Below, piece by piece: positions 11,828 to 22,760 of a DNA stretch of 64,000 nucleotides (positions are counted from its first letter, which is position 1; each line of letters starts with the position of its first letter). The translations under genes and the position numbers were made by a program. Source of the stretch: Isoetes taiwanensis (taxonomy: Eukaryota; Streptophyta; Lycopodiopsida; Isoetales; Isoetaceae); the NCBI GenBank assembly GCA_021234155.1, contig JAJEKV010000027.1:8168873-8232872 (forward strand), written 5' to 3'. The notes under the pieces are model-generated. The model was given only the letters and a program-made list of their open reading frames with translations, made no database searches and had not been told where the DNA came from.

Positions 11828-12729
11828 AAGCCGACACCTACTCAGGGGAAGCGACTTCCGACATCTAGGCATACAGCAGCATAAGGCAGGTTATGGAGAC
11901 TGGAGATCTGCCATCTGAAGAAGAGTTCCTCGCCATTCAGGAACGGATGGGGATCAGAGGCAAGACCACCAGCATCCTGATGCCGAGTCCCTTGACACCA
12001 CCTCCAGCAAGAGGAGTAGGAATTGACTCCTCGTGCGAGTCGACTCCACAATCGAAGACTACCGGGAGCTCACCGAGATAGAGGTCGACGAATATGCCGG
12101 GCGGCATAGAGCAGGAGGCCAAACAAGTGGGGAATCATCCGCGACGCACAACGACAGGTCGCTGAGGTACTACCTCCGCCAATCGCCGCCGACGGGAGAA
12201 TAGCCGTGGTAATCGCAAATTCAGCCCTGTGGGTGAGGAAGGACCGCTCGGTGCTAATTGCACTCTCAGCTCGGCAGCATGCTCGAATAGCGGCAAATGT
12301 CGACTACGCCTGCCCTAGTCAAGAGAGCAATGGCACTTGACCTCTTCGACTTCGCCATACCTCATCGACGTTAAGGCGAGATTATTAGTGGCCGCGCCCT
12401 CACATCCGACCACGAGTGGAAGACTTGGCGAGAGCCTTGCGTGGCTGGCTCGCCGCCAGCGTCTTCGTGAACTTGGGTCATTCTAGGAGGAACGGCCCAA
12501 GTTAAGAAGTTCCTAGAGGACAACCCATCTTACCGGGCGATTTCAAGATTAGTTAGACTCTTGATCCCGGAGACTTTTTGTACTAAAATATTATATAATA
12601 TATGAATATAATTTCTTTTGCACTTTAAATGTTTTGTTGATGTGTTTTGTCCCACAACTATGCCAACAAACCACTTATAATGCAAGAGAACAAGTAAAAC
12701 TAACCACATAGCCATGAATTACTTCAGGC
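11828..12729 (+). mobile_element. Gag-like region, right of the Copia insertion (fossil)
   Basis: Charged frames resume here (for example SEEEFLAIQERMGIRGK near 11918-11970) and run to about 12540. An AT-rich stretch of about 190 bp follows. The words 'actcttgatcccgg' and a following T-rich stretch recur near 5050-5340, so this segment and 4.0-5.4 kb may be parts of related elements. No domain is recognised. Confidence 0.35.
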
Positions 12730-15700
12730 ATGCAAGTTAGGGCCCAGGCTCAGGGGAACCACAATGCCAAGACCTCGTGGAAGAACAGAGTCCGCCTGTG
12801 CCACCTCCGGCAAGGAACCCGCTCGAGGAATTTTGGACCCATGACCCCGTAAGAGGAAATATCACGATGAGGACCCGACCTTGAGCAGATAAAGGCTTTG
12901 CTAGCCGCACGCGTGAGCTGGTTCGGTGGGCAACGCAGCTGCCCCAAGCATCAGCCGGAAGATAGGAAGGGACAAGAAGAGGAGCAAGAGAAGGAAATCC
13001 TCCAGCTCTTAATCCTCCGACTCAAGCCTCGATTTGGACCCGACCGAGGAAGAGGAAGAACAGCCCGTGACCTAACAGATGGAAGGCGAGGGAGGAACAT
13101 GCAAGGCAGGGATGCAAGGCGACAAAGGGATGCCATAGATGGATCTGGGCAATATAAAGGGACACCGAACAGAGCCTGGGAGAACACCGATTAGAAGGTA
13201 GATCTAAATGAGTGAGACCGGCAAATGTATGGAAGGTAAAGAAGAATCGAACAGATTTCGGGGGGAGAACAGGTCATGTGATTAGAAGTGCAGGCATGGT
13301 CCTTCCCCACCAAATGAGTGAGTACCGGCAAATGCTGAATGGTATGAAGGATAAAGACAAAGGCAGACCGGCAACAGCCAACTTGAAAGGAGCCGCACAA
13401 ATTTGGTGGAAGGGTTATGCAAAGGCACATGGCTTAAGCAGTGGATGCTTGTAAGTTCGTAAAGTTTGCTAAAGCCTTCAAGCGCCATTACGTCCCAAGG
13501 GAGCATTAAGTCCAAAGATGATGCAACAGCTCTCAGCTGTAGGTTGCAACAGGGATTCAAATCAGTCCGTAAATATACAGAGGAATTCATGAGGCTAAGA
13601 CTTTATGTGCCAAAGTTGGGCTTAAAACATGCAAAGAGAGAGCTACATTGAGGGCCCTGAATGAGGAGATCCGCAAGCTTGTAAGGGCAATAAACCTAAG
13701 ACAAGATCGTAAGCAGAGTCCAAGGCAATTAGCTTGCAAGGAATGGGACCTCGAATAGCGGGCGAGAGGCAGCAAAGATTACGGGGATAAAGGCAAGGCA
13801 ACAAGGAGTTATAGCCCTAGAGCAAGCAAGTCCTGGGTCCAGCTAGAGCCCCATATGGTGGCAAAACTGTGGGAAACAAAGAGGAGAAGAAGGTGTGTCC
13901 TTCAAGGACAAGCAGGAGGGGTCAAACTACTCCAAAGCAAAGGCGATCCTTTTGCAGGCTATGCCCAAGGAAAAGAGACAGGAGTGCATAGAAAAGCAGC
14001 TTTGCTTCCGTGTGCTTCCAAAGCCATAGGACAGCGAACGCCCCTCACGCCATGAGTGCAAAGACTAGCGTAATTGGGAGATTGGGACACTCGTTCGACG
14101 AAGACTGGCGAGGGAAGCCCGCGACTACATTCGTGGTGAGTGTCATATCTTTGCCGCAATAGATACAGAAGAGCAAAAGCAGAGAGCCAAGATAAAAGTA
14201 ATTTCCACAAGAGGGAAGGCCAAGACCAAGTCCTTCATAGTCTTGATAGACTTCGTGAAGTAGCCATAACTTTGCATCCCCCGCATCGGTTCAAATGTTG
14301 AAGTTGAAAAACACTAAAGTCAAAGCCAAGGCCCGCCGCCTTAGCAAGTGGAGCAAAGAAGGCGCATCGGTGCAAGAGAATTAACTTCGACATCGACTCT
14401 GCCGTGGATTAATATCCGGATGGGGCGAAGTAATGGGCATTGGCAAGTACGACTTGATCATAGGAATGGAGTACCTTGGACCCAAGGGCCATTATTGATT
14501 GTGGAAAGTGGAAAGTGACCTTCCCAACCGACGCAAAATCATTGAGATCACGTGTAAAGAAGTTGTTCCCATCATGCAAAGCAGGTATGTCTTCTAAATG
14601 GTCGCTCAAGTGCATCAAGAGCGAAAGGGTGGCATACATCTTCAAGCTTGAGATTGATGAGCCGTGAGTCAAGAAAGTAAAGAAGACAAGGTGCTCGCCA
14701 GTTGCCGGGCAAATAGCTAAGCCGATCACGGAGTTCCATGATCTCTTTCCAGATGAGATCAAGCGCCTTCCTTTACATGGGAGTCGAAAAGCTAGATAGC
14801 ACTTGAACCAGGAACAAAGCCGACAAGCAAGGCTCCATACGTAATGACGACGCAGAGTTGATGGAGTCTGAAGAAGCAATTACAGGAGTTGCTCGACCTA
14901 GGCTTCATTAGACCTAGTGTCTCATTATTTGGAGCCCATCCTCTTTGTAAAGAAGAAGGATGGCGCTTTAAGGATGCATAGGCTATAGGCAGTTGAACAA
15001 GCACACAATTAAGAACAAGTATGCGCCCCCTGATCAAATGACTTGATGGATCAACTCCAAGGTGCAAAGGTCTTCTCCAAAATTGACTTAAGGTCGCTAT
15101 CATCGCACTGTGATAAAGGAAGAAGATATTCACAAGACCGCCTTCGTAACGCTGTATGGGCATTATGAGTTCACTTCGTAATGCCTTCGGCTTATCGAAT
15201 GCCCCCCGCCGACGCTCATGAGGCTCATGAACTACATCTTCGGGAGTTCTTAGGCACCTTTGTGATTGTATTCTTTGATGACATTTTGGTGTATAGCAGA
15301 TCCCTTGAAGAGCACATACAACACTTAAGGAGAGTGCTAGAGAAGTTGAAGAGGCACCGCTTGTAACGCCAAGTTGTCGGCGCCACTCGAAATGGAGAAG
15401 TGGAATATCTCTGGCCATGTGATATCGCCAGGTAAGGAATCTCGACGGATCCTCGCTAAGATTGAAGCCGCCATTCAAAGGCCGGCAACCAAGAACGCAT
15501 GAAGTCGAAGTTTTCTCGCCTAGGTGGTACTCACATGTGAAGTTCGTGGAAGAACTTTGCTAAGATAGCGCCCCCGCCAACGTGAATTTGACGAGGGCGA
15601 GAAGGTGAAAGATTGGGCGAGCATTGGCACAAGAAAGCCCAAGCAGTGGTTTGAATTGTTGAAGGAAGCTTTAACAACAGCCCCATCCTAACCATGCCGG

Positions 15701-16618
15701 ACCCGTGAGAAAGATAAGCTTGTAGCGACAGATGCGAAAGTAAGATAGCTACTGTGCAAAGGCTCATGCAAGAAGAGCTGTGGTAGCGCATGATTCCGTG
15801 AAAATGAACGACGCCAAACGCCGCTTACCCCCACCCACGCATCGTGAATTGCTTGGCGGTTGTCGCGGCATTAAGAATTTGAGGCACTATCTTTGGGAAG
15901 GAAGTTCCAATTGATACGCACCATCGAGCCTCCAAGATGTATTTACGCGAACCACACCTCAACCCGTGGCGTAGAAGGTGGATGGAGTTCCTTTGAAGAG
16001 TATGACTTTGATATAGTCTACAAGCCGTGGAAGCTCAACGCGGGTAGCAGATATGCGCTTTCAAGGCATCCCCCGACAACTAGAGTGCATTGTAATGTAA
16101 TTTCGACGCCTCCAAATGACTTTGGTAAGAAGATTGAAGAGTCCTTGCCAACGGATGTGGATTTCAGTGGAAGTATGGGCGAAGTCTCTAGGGAGGCTAG
16201 AATGTATAAAGAGCGGGAAGCCTTTAAACATTATAACAAGGAAGGCAACCCGTTATACCATAAGAACAAGTTGTGCGCGTCGAATCATCGTGGGTAAGGA
16301 AATTGATCCTCCATGACACGACAACAACAGCCCAATAGCTGGCCATGCGGGATTCATGAAAACATATTTCAAAAAGCGCAGCAGCCTATTATTGGCCGTG
16401 AATGAAGAAGGTGTAGCTCGCTACATCGTGGAATGTCACCTATGTCGCCAGACGGCAGAGCGAGGGAATTCCGTGAGCATTAGAGCCATTAGCTGTGCCA
16501 AACGCTAAGTGGGAGGTGATCGCATGGATTTCATCACAGGGCTTCCAAGAACAGTAAGAGGAAAGGATGCCTTGATGGTAGTGGTCGACAAGTTGTCGAA
16601 AATGACACATTTAGTAGA
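12730..16618 (+). mobile_element. Ty3/Gypsy LTR retrotransposon, gag to integrase (fossil)
   Basis: In order along the plus strand: a basic/acidic gag N-terminus (12.73-13.2 kb); a capsid-type segment near 13.35-13.72 kb (words KAFKRHYVPREH, LQQGFKSVRKYTEEFMRL); a protease-to-RT linker with AIIDCGKWKVTFP near 14.5 kb; reverse transcriptase near 14.9-15.37 kb (HKTAFVTLYGHYEF, FFDDILVYSRSLEEHI); RNase H near 15.6-16.1 kb; and integrase near 16.3-16.6 kb ([31 protein letters not shown]). RT before integrase is diagnostic of Gypsy. It is broken, with many breaks. The recognisable part ends at about 16618, where the repeat at 16626 begins. No LTR of this element was identified with confidence. It looks old. 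Confidence 0.9.
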
Positions 16619-17110
16619 ATGACCGCCCAATTTACCGCACTGCAGGAGGTTAACAAGCGCATCGAGGATTGGCATCCCGGGGAGGATTGGATGGAGCAAC
16701 AAAGGCAAGAAAAGACAAATCGGGTGCCCGCCCAATTTGCCAGAGCAGAGGAGGTTAGCAAGCACAGAACCGCCAGACCGGCCAGACCGGTTTGGAGACA
16801 CCCAGAGTAGGTTTATAAGCATGGAAGCAGAGGGGGTGTGGATGTAGAGGGTTATTTGGTGCAGAGGACACAGCCTGATGTACTAAGTCACAACCAAGAG
16901 GCCAGAGGTGCGCGCCAGAGGGTTTACAAGCATAGAAACCAAAATTGATGGATGTAGGATAGCTGAGAATTTCATTTAGGGTGGACTGCTTATGGCCAGT
17001 GGCTTATCGCCTGCAGTAATATAATAAACTAAACTTAAACATAAAAAGCAGACCTTTTCCTTCCTTCAAGGGTCGTTTTTCCATGACAAATGTAAGTTGT
17101 TTTTTAGCAG

Positions 17111-17402
17111 TGAAATTGGGGGCGCCCAATTTCCCCCAGCTTGCGGTGGTCCTAGGGGGTTGAAATTGGGCACCCGCCCAATTTGCTAATTGCTGCGCTT
17201 CTTTCTTAGCAGGTGAAATTGGGCGGGCGCCCAATTTCTCCTTGTAGTGCTCCATAGCAGTTGTAATTGGGCACCCGCCCAATTTGCCATCACATGGTGC
17301 TTTCATAAATGATACATAGTTAGTCTTTTTCGACATGGCCAGGGATTCACCTCCCAAGAACCATTACAAAAAGAAGCAAATTGGGCGGTCGCCCAATTTC
17401 AC
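17111..17402. repeat. Cluster of five short hairpins (AAATTGGGC...GCCCAATTT)
   Basis: Near-palindromes lie at about 17111, 17160, 17213, 17262 and 17376. Each has a 9-10 bp stem (AAATTGGGC with GCCCAATTT) and a loop of 3-5 bases. They lie just 5' of the predicted splice acceptor at 17461, so in a presumed leader or intron of the plus-strand gene. The matching cluster in the other repeat copy is at about 23.14-23.45 kb. Confidence 0.88.
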
Positions 17403-17460
17403 CTGGTAAGGACCATCTACTAAAACTTTGCGGATCAACGGATTCATTTCTTCTTTGTGC

Positions 17461-18289
17461 AGGAGGTGTACCTATTCAAAGACGGTCGGGCAGTTGCCAA
17501 AGGAGCCATAGGAGCCATGGAGAGATGCCACTTCAAAGACATCCCAAATGGACTTGTGAGTATTGGTGTTCTAGCCGCGGTTTGAGGGGCATCATGTTCT
17601 CTGCTGGCCTACCCAGATGCAAGAACCTTAGGTGAGGCGCTGGGTTCCTTCATTCTCTGGAGGGAAAGTGATGTTCAGGACTCCAATGTCGTGGACGTGC
17701 CATCAGCATCCAAAAGACAACGAGTGGGAAGCAAGAGAGACACTATGTCGCTAACTAGGGTACACACCATCGAGACCGACCGCAAAATTTATCACTTTTG
17801 TGCCGCCATCCCCGCAAATCAAGGGATTTATATCCTTCACCGGTCCGCACGATGCAAAGATGTGACCAGTTCTTGGGTATGAAGACCGAGGGAGTGTCTC
17901 GCATCGAAGGCTTTCCCCTCCGATGAGGTGAACTTCCTGTCGTCGCATGTTTGACAATACCTAAAGCGGCATGCTTTTTGAGGTGGAATAATGATCTAGT
18001 TAGGGTTTGTGGGGTGAAGGTATCGGAAATTTTAAGTGCAGCACCAAAGTGGAACAAAGATGATACCACATCCAGCCTGTGGGAGCTCTGAGCTTGAGAA
18101 GCATCCGCAGCAGACGAGAAGCGCAAATACACCTTCCATTCTCTCACCCAAAGAAAGCATCAAAGCCTCCAAAGATAGATCGCTAACAACCAATGAAGCC
18201 ATCTTGAGGTATAGGAAGACCATGTGTTGTAAACAGAGATGTTGTGAGAAATTCAGTAGGGATCAAGCTATAAACATGCGAAAGGATTT
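17461..18289 (+). pseudogene. 5' fragment of the plus-strand element gene (DUF8039-like exon), copy 1
   Basis: After a good splice acceptor (ttctttgtgcag before 17461) one frame runs to about 17880 with a single in-frame TGA. It begins EVYLFKDGRAVAKGAIGAME, and LGEALGSFILWRESDV follows near 17635-17680. The pattern 'V.L.DG..vAkG.i ... pNGlVsIgV ... LGeA.gsFilWresdV' resembles the plant transposon-associated domain that I know as DUF8039; this is a recollection of family shape, not a search. A basic stretch SKRQRVGSKR follows and could be a nuclear localisation signal. A further frame at 18036-18289 ends with the Cys-rich words TMCCKQRCCEKF, and the gene is cut off at 18289. It is the better preserved of the two copies at its 5' end. 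Confidence 0.5.
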
Positions 18290-18659
18290 GCTAGATCTAT
18301 GATAGAAATGCACTATTGAAGAGGCCAATTTAATTGCAATTCGAATCTGGTTGTGCAATTCTGCAGTAGGCTTGAGAACAAACACCATCAATATAATATC
18401 AAAGCAGACCAACAAAAGTAGAGGTGATAAATAGTCTAGTCTTCTTCTTCGAAAGCTGCAACACCATCAAAATATAAAAAAGGCGGGTTTGGCTAGAACC
18501 CAAAAATGCTGGAAAAGAGAAACAACTCTGTTAAGAATCATAGTTATGGCGGAGTACCTTGACATAGTTAAGAATCATAGTTAAGAATCATAGTTATGGC
18601 GGAGTCTCTAACAGAGAAAGGAGGTTAAATGTTATTTTATACACCATCAAGTGCCAGGC

Positions 18660-21120
18660 CCATTGGTGACGCCCAACATAAGAGTAAAAGTTATAAGAGA
18701 GAGATCTAAAACCAAACAAAGTACCAATCTCACTCGACGCGAGAGGAAGGGTTTTTCTTTTTAGGATCCTGGTACGCTCCCACCCATACACGACTACCTC
18801 CGTCTATAGTCTTCATGGCGGATAAGCATTCACTCAAACGATCTGGACTGATAAAGATCGTGATCCAATATAGTTGCTGATCCGTTAGCACACTAATCTG
18901 GTCCAAGAACTTCTGGTAATCCTCCTTGCTCCATTTCCCCGATATTTCGAAATCACATCCGATAAACCGAAAGCAGAGGTATTGACCACATCAATCGACA
19001 TCCCCGTGCAGGACCGACACGGTAGCATTTGAACGATTTAGATCCCTCTTCCACCGGGTCCGTCCAAGCAGATACTCATCAACCTTAAGGATAAGAGCCT
19101 TTGGAAGGTTGAGCTTTTCTCGCCTCCCTTGCGGCTATCAACCCAATCACCTACACTATTAGCTTAACATTAACATCAAATTTTCCGTGAATATGGGATG
19201 AATTTTTCTCAAATCTGCCATGTTCTCAACTTTGACCTTCTTTACATCTTTCGTGTACTTAAGGAGTGCACGCCGACAAAGGCCAATCTTCTTCGCTTCT
19301 CCCACACGGATTTTCATGACACGCCACTACCGGTAATTTTTAGTGGTCTTGATGTGCGTGGTGCCCGCCATGATCTCTCGCCAACAATCTTTGCAAATCC
19401 TTTGATGCATGGACTTTAAGGGTCCGTGACTTGTTATTCGTGAACATTCTCACCTGGGTCCTTAACCACTATCGCCTCACCCAATTCATCTTTTTAGTTG
19501 GTCTTCATAGAACAACCCGAGCCACTTTGTAGGCACATATTCCAAGTTTCGCCATCCAAGTACACTAAGTAATCGAATCTCAAGATGCTAAGTTTCTTCA
19601 ATGTTCCGCCGCTATAGCGAGCCAATCCTGCAAAGCATAGTAAACTTAGCATTTTTGAAATATATGCTCTCAAAATTGAGAAATGCACAAGCTAACATGA
19701 GATGCACATGGGGCCAAGGGGGTGCAATTTAACAAGGTGAGTGTATCAAGGAGGCCTCTCAAATTGGGCCCACCAATTTGATGGCCAAGGGGTGCAATTT
19801 AAGTAGGTGAGTGCACAAGGAACCTTCCCAAATTGGGCTCACCAATTTGATGGCCAAGGGGGTGCAATTTAACAGGTGAGTGTGCACAGGAGGCTCTCTC
19901 AAATTGGGCTCACCAATTTGATGGCCAAGGGGTGCAATTTAAGTAGGTGAGTGCACAAGGAGTTTTCCCAAATTGGCTCACCAATTTGATGACCAAGGGG
20001 GTGCAAGTAACAGTGGTGAATGCACAAGGAGGCCTCTCAAATTGGGCTCACCAATTTGATGGCCAAGGGGGTGCAATTTAACGGGGTGAGTGCACAAGGA
20101 GGCTTCCCAAATTGGGCGCCCGCCCAATTTGATGGCCAAGGGGTGCAATTTAACATGCATATACACATGATGGGCGCCCCAAATTGGGCTTTACCAATTT
20201 GATGAGAAAAAAAATACTACAAGAACAATTAGAATTGACTTACTGAATATGCGCTATCTTGGGATAGTCCACGCTTTCCCTTCTTCGGCTTTCCATAGAT
20301 TGCCCATTGATTCCTTAGCTGCTGTATTTGCTCGAAGTAAACATCCTGATGGATGGTATTCTTTGTGATATCGTTGCTCTCCTGGCTAACCTTCACATAT
20401 TCAGAGGGAGTGAGGTTCCCCGCCAAAGACGCGACATTTTCTTTTAGCGTAGAAGAAAAAGATAAGATCTTTCAGATGAGCCCTTTCTGGTGGCCATTCA
20501 AGGGCCTGATTAACAAGAATTTGGGCAACTGCAGTGGTGTGATTGCCATTTACAATCCAGAATTCTGCATTTTCCAAATCGCTGGCCTTCCACTTCGCAC
20601 GCCCCGGTTCCGTTTCAAAGGGTACAACATCCGCACAAGGTGGATGCATCCGACATTAACAAACGATTCATAGAGTGTATCTACATGTTCGTGGATCGAT
20701 GACCCCGAGGGTCATATTTGCAGATGCTTGATGCATTTTAAATATATCCACCTCTATTTCGAAATCAATTCCAAGAGGATAGATCCTTTCCCTGTGCTTA
20801 ATGTTGATCAATGCACTTTGTGACAGCTCACGTCTGCTTTCCTGGGTCAAGGCCCCGCCAGATGTCGAGCACTTAACAATTTGCCTGTCATCTTCCTCTC
20901 GAAGCTCGTCCCTCGCCGAACTCCCCATCGGATCCACCTGACGTGGATGGAGGAGTCGAGTCTCTTCTTTTCTTCGACGAGGAAGCTATAGCCTCGTGCC
21001 GACTTCGTTTTCTTACTTGCATTTCTGGGGGGGACTGCTCAGATACCTCCTGCGATGGAATGCTTGGGTCCGGGCTACGTGATGTTCTTCACATACCACC
21101 AAGAATCAATTTGCTCGTTG
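18660..21120 (-). pseudogene. ParB/sulfiredoxin-like domain gene, decayed, minus strand
   Basis: Minus-strand frames form one story. Exon A (about 21120-20244) starts with a disordered Ser/Lys/Arg-rich stretch. It continues with HRERIYPLGIDFEIEVDIFK (about 20770) and a core with WIVNGNHTTAVAQILVNQ (about 20560-20510), then reaches KPKKGKRGLSQDSAYS. A consensus donor GTAAGT follows at 20243. A 616-bp intron holding the 70-bp tandem array ends at the acceptor TATGCTTTGCAG (19628). Exon B carries FDYLVYLDGETWNM (19.56 kb), LNLPKALILKVDEYLLGRTR (19.1 kb), GCDFEISGKWSKEDYQKFLD (18.95 kb) and SRVWVGAYQDPKKK (18.8 kb). The 'pp.dVvp...W.V.GNH..A' pattern is like the ParB/Srx fold; the C-terminal half is unrecognised. 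Several frame changes show that the gene is broken, or that the sequence has indel errors. It is divergent to the DUF7869-like gene. Confidence 0.5.
19707..20202. repeat. 70-bp tandem array (about 7 units) with a palindrome in each unit
   Basis: The word 'atggccaaggggtgcaattt' or a close variant recurs at 19781, 19850, 19921, 19988, 20059 and 20132, a period of 67-73 bp. Each unit also carries CAAATTGG-(4-6 bases)-CCAATTTG, an 8-bp stem. The unit at about 20109 has the longer GGGCGCCCGCCC core seen in the other hairpin clusters. The array fills most of a predicted 616-bp intron of the minus-strand ParB-like gene. Confidence 0.93.
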
Positions 21121-21879
21121 TTGTTTCTGATCTTTTCTTTCTAGGAACAGCTTTTTTTTCCTCGAGGACACGATGTTGGCTTCTCGCGCCCTTCGGTCCG
21201 CCATTCTTCCTAGGAACTCCATAACGTGACCTCAACCAAGGCGGTCATAGACCTTTGATTGGTTCTTCCCATGATATTCTCGCGTAAAAGGGCCTTTGAT
21301 CGATTTTTGTTTATGATCTAGTATGCATTGTCTAACCGTGTTAAACCCATCTATAATGTGAGTCCAGATCTTTCAAGGCTTTTGTAGAAGAAGCGAGGAC
21401 CCGACCCTTGACCGACATTTAATGTGGAGCCTCGATGCTTGCATGCATTAGCCGAGGATCGTAAGTCTCAAAGGGTAACCTCAGATCCCCGAAATGACTT
21501 ATCAAGCACGCCTTCCACGACAAGATCTATCTCGCCGCCAACCTCGCTCACAAACCATGTCAATTGCGATACCAAAGATTCTCAGGTCCTCTCGAGTCCC
21601 GCTCAAGAAAGTATAAGCATAGATCCTTGAGCTGATTTGTGCTTGAGCCAGGGTGGATTGGGCCTACCTCTATGCACCATGAAAACTTGTCGGGCTACAT
21701 TAGTCATTAGCTCGGGACGACTTCAATACCATTGAATGAATGCTCGAAGTCGCTTTCTTTGTCTGCAAAGAAATGCCTGTGCCAACGGAGGGCCAGCTCC
21801 ATGTACACGTGCAGTTTGTTTAGTTCTGGCCATAGGTGCTGCATAACATCATTCATTAATCCCATTAGTAGTGTATGCA
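21121..21879. other. Region between the divergent element genes, left part
   Basis: The first 120 bp may still encode the basic N-terminus of the ParB-like gene (minus-strand Lys/Arg-rich frames to about 21240). The rest shows no convincing coding frame or TATA box. It should hold the promoter of the minus-strand gene if that gene was ever active. Confidence 0.4.
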
Positions 21880-22760
21880 AGCATTGAAACAAGGTAGGGG
21901 AGAACAGAGGAGGTTTGGATGGAGGAACAGAGGAGGTTTGGATGGAGGGAGGGAAAGCGGAGACAAATCGGGCGCCCGCCCAATTTGCCACCCCATAAGA
22001 GGTTTGGATGGAGGAACAGAGGAAAGCGGAGACAAATCGGGCGCCCGCCCAATTTGGCACCCCAGGGGAGGATTGGACGGAGGAACAGAGGCAAGAAAAG
22101 ACAAATTGGGCGCCCAATTTGCCTGTGAAAGCAGAGGAGGTTAGCAAGCACGATGGGTGAGGGTCCCAAATTGGGCGCCTACCAATTTGGCAAACCAGTG
22201 GGGAGGATTGGATGGAGGAACAGAGGCAAGAAAAGACAAATTGGGGCTCACCAATTTGCCGTGAAAGGCAGGAGGTTAGCAAGCATGTGACGGGTTGGGA
22301 GGGTCCCAAATTGGGCCGCCTAATTTGGCACCCCTGGGGAGGATTGAATGAAGGAACAGAGGCAAGAGAAGACAAATTGGGGCCACCAATTTGCCGCCGA
22401 AAGCAGCAGGAGGTTAGCAAGCACAGACGGGCCGAGGGTCCCAAATTGGGCACCACCGATTTGATACCCCGTGCAGGATGTTTGGATGGAGCAACAGAGG
22501 CATGAGGAGACAAATTGGGCCCACCAATTTGGCGGCAGACCAGAGGAGGTTAGCAAGCACGACGGGCTGAGGGTCCCAAATTTGCCGCACCGATTTGGCA
22601 CCCCCTGCAGAAGGTTTGGATGGAGGAACAGAGGCATGAGGGAGACAAATTGGGCCCCAATTTACTGCACTGCAGGAGGTTAGCAAGCACGCATGTAGGA
22701 TTGGCATCCTGTGGGAGGATTGGATGGAGCAACAGAGGTAAGAAAAGACAAATCGGCCCA
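21880..22760. repeat. ~135-bp tandem array (about 6 units) with two palindromes per unit
   Basis: The word 'ggaggattggatgga' or a variant recurs near 22071, 22206, 22342, 22482, 22611 and 22711. Each unit holds 'gaggttagcaagcac' plus two hairpins of the CAAATTGGG...CCCAATTTG type. The first two hairpins (21964, 22034) have the long GGGCGCCCGCCC core. Later ones are shorter or degraded. The array lies between the divergent ParB-like and DUF7869-like genes and runs into repeat copy 2. Confidence 0.88.

Larger units (their letters stand above)
16626..18289 (+). repeat. 1.7-kb direct repeat, copy 1
   Basis: It matches 22656-24347 almost throughout, with many small differences. Both start at 'cccaatttac(c/t)gcactgcagg' and part company after 'aaacatgcgaaaggattt'. 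The copy carries a hairpin cluster (17111-17402) and the 5' coding part of the plus-strand DUF8039/DUF7869-like gene. To the left it abuts the Gypsy integrase, to the right the tail of the minus-strand ParB-like gene. It may be a duplicated 5' end of one element, or a long terminal repeat. Confidence 0.9.

Noticed and set aside
20353-20673. Plus-strand frame opposite the ParB-like gene
   Set aside because: It is the antisense shadow of the minus-strand frames at 20649-20401, which carry the family-like motif.
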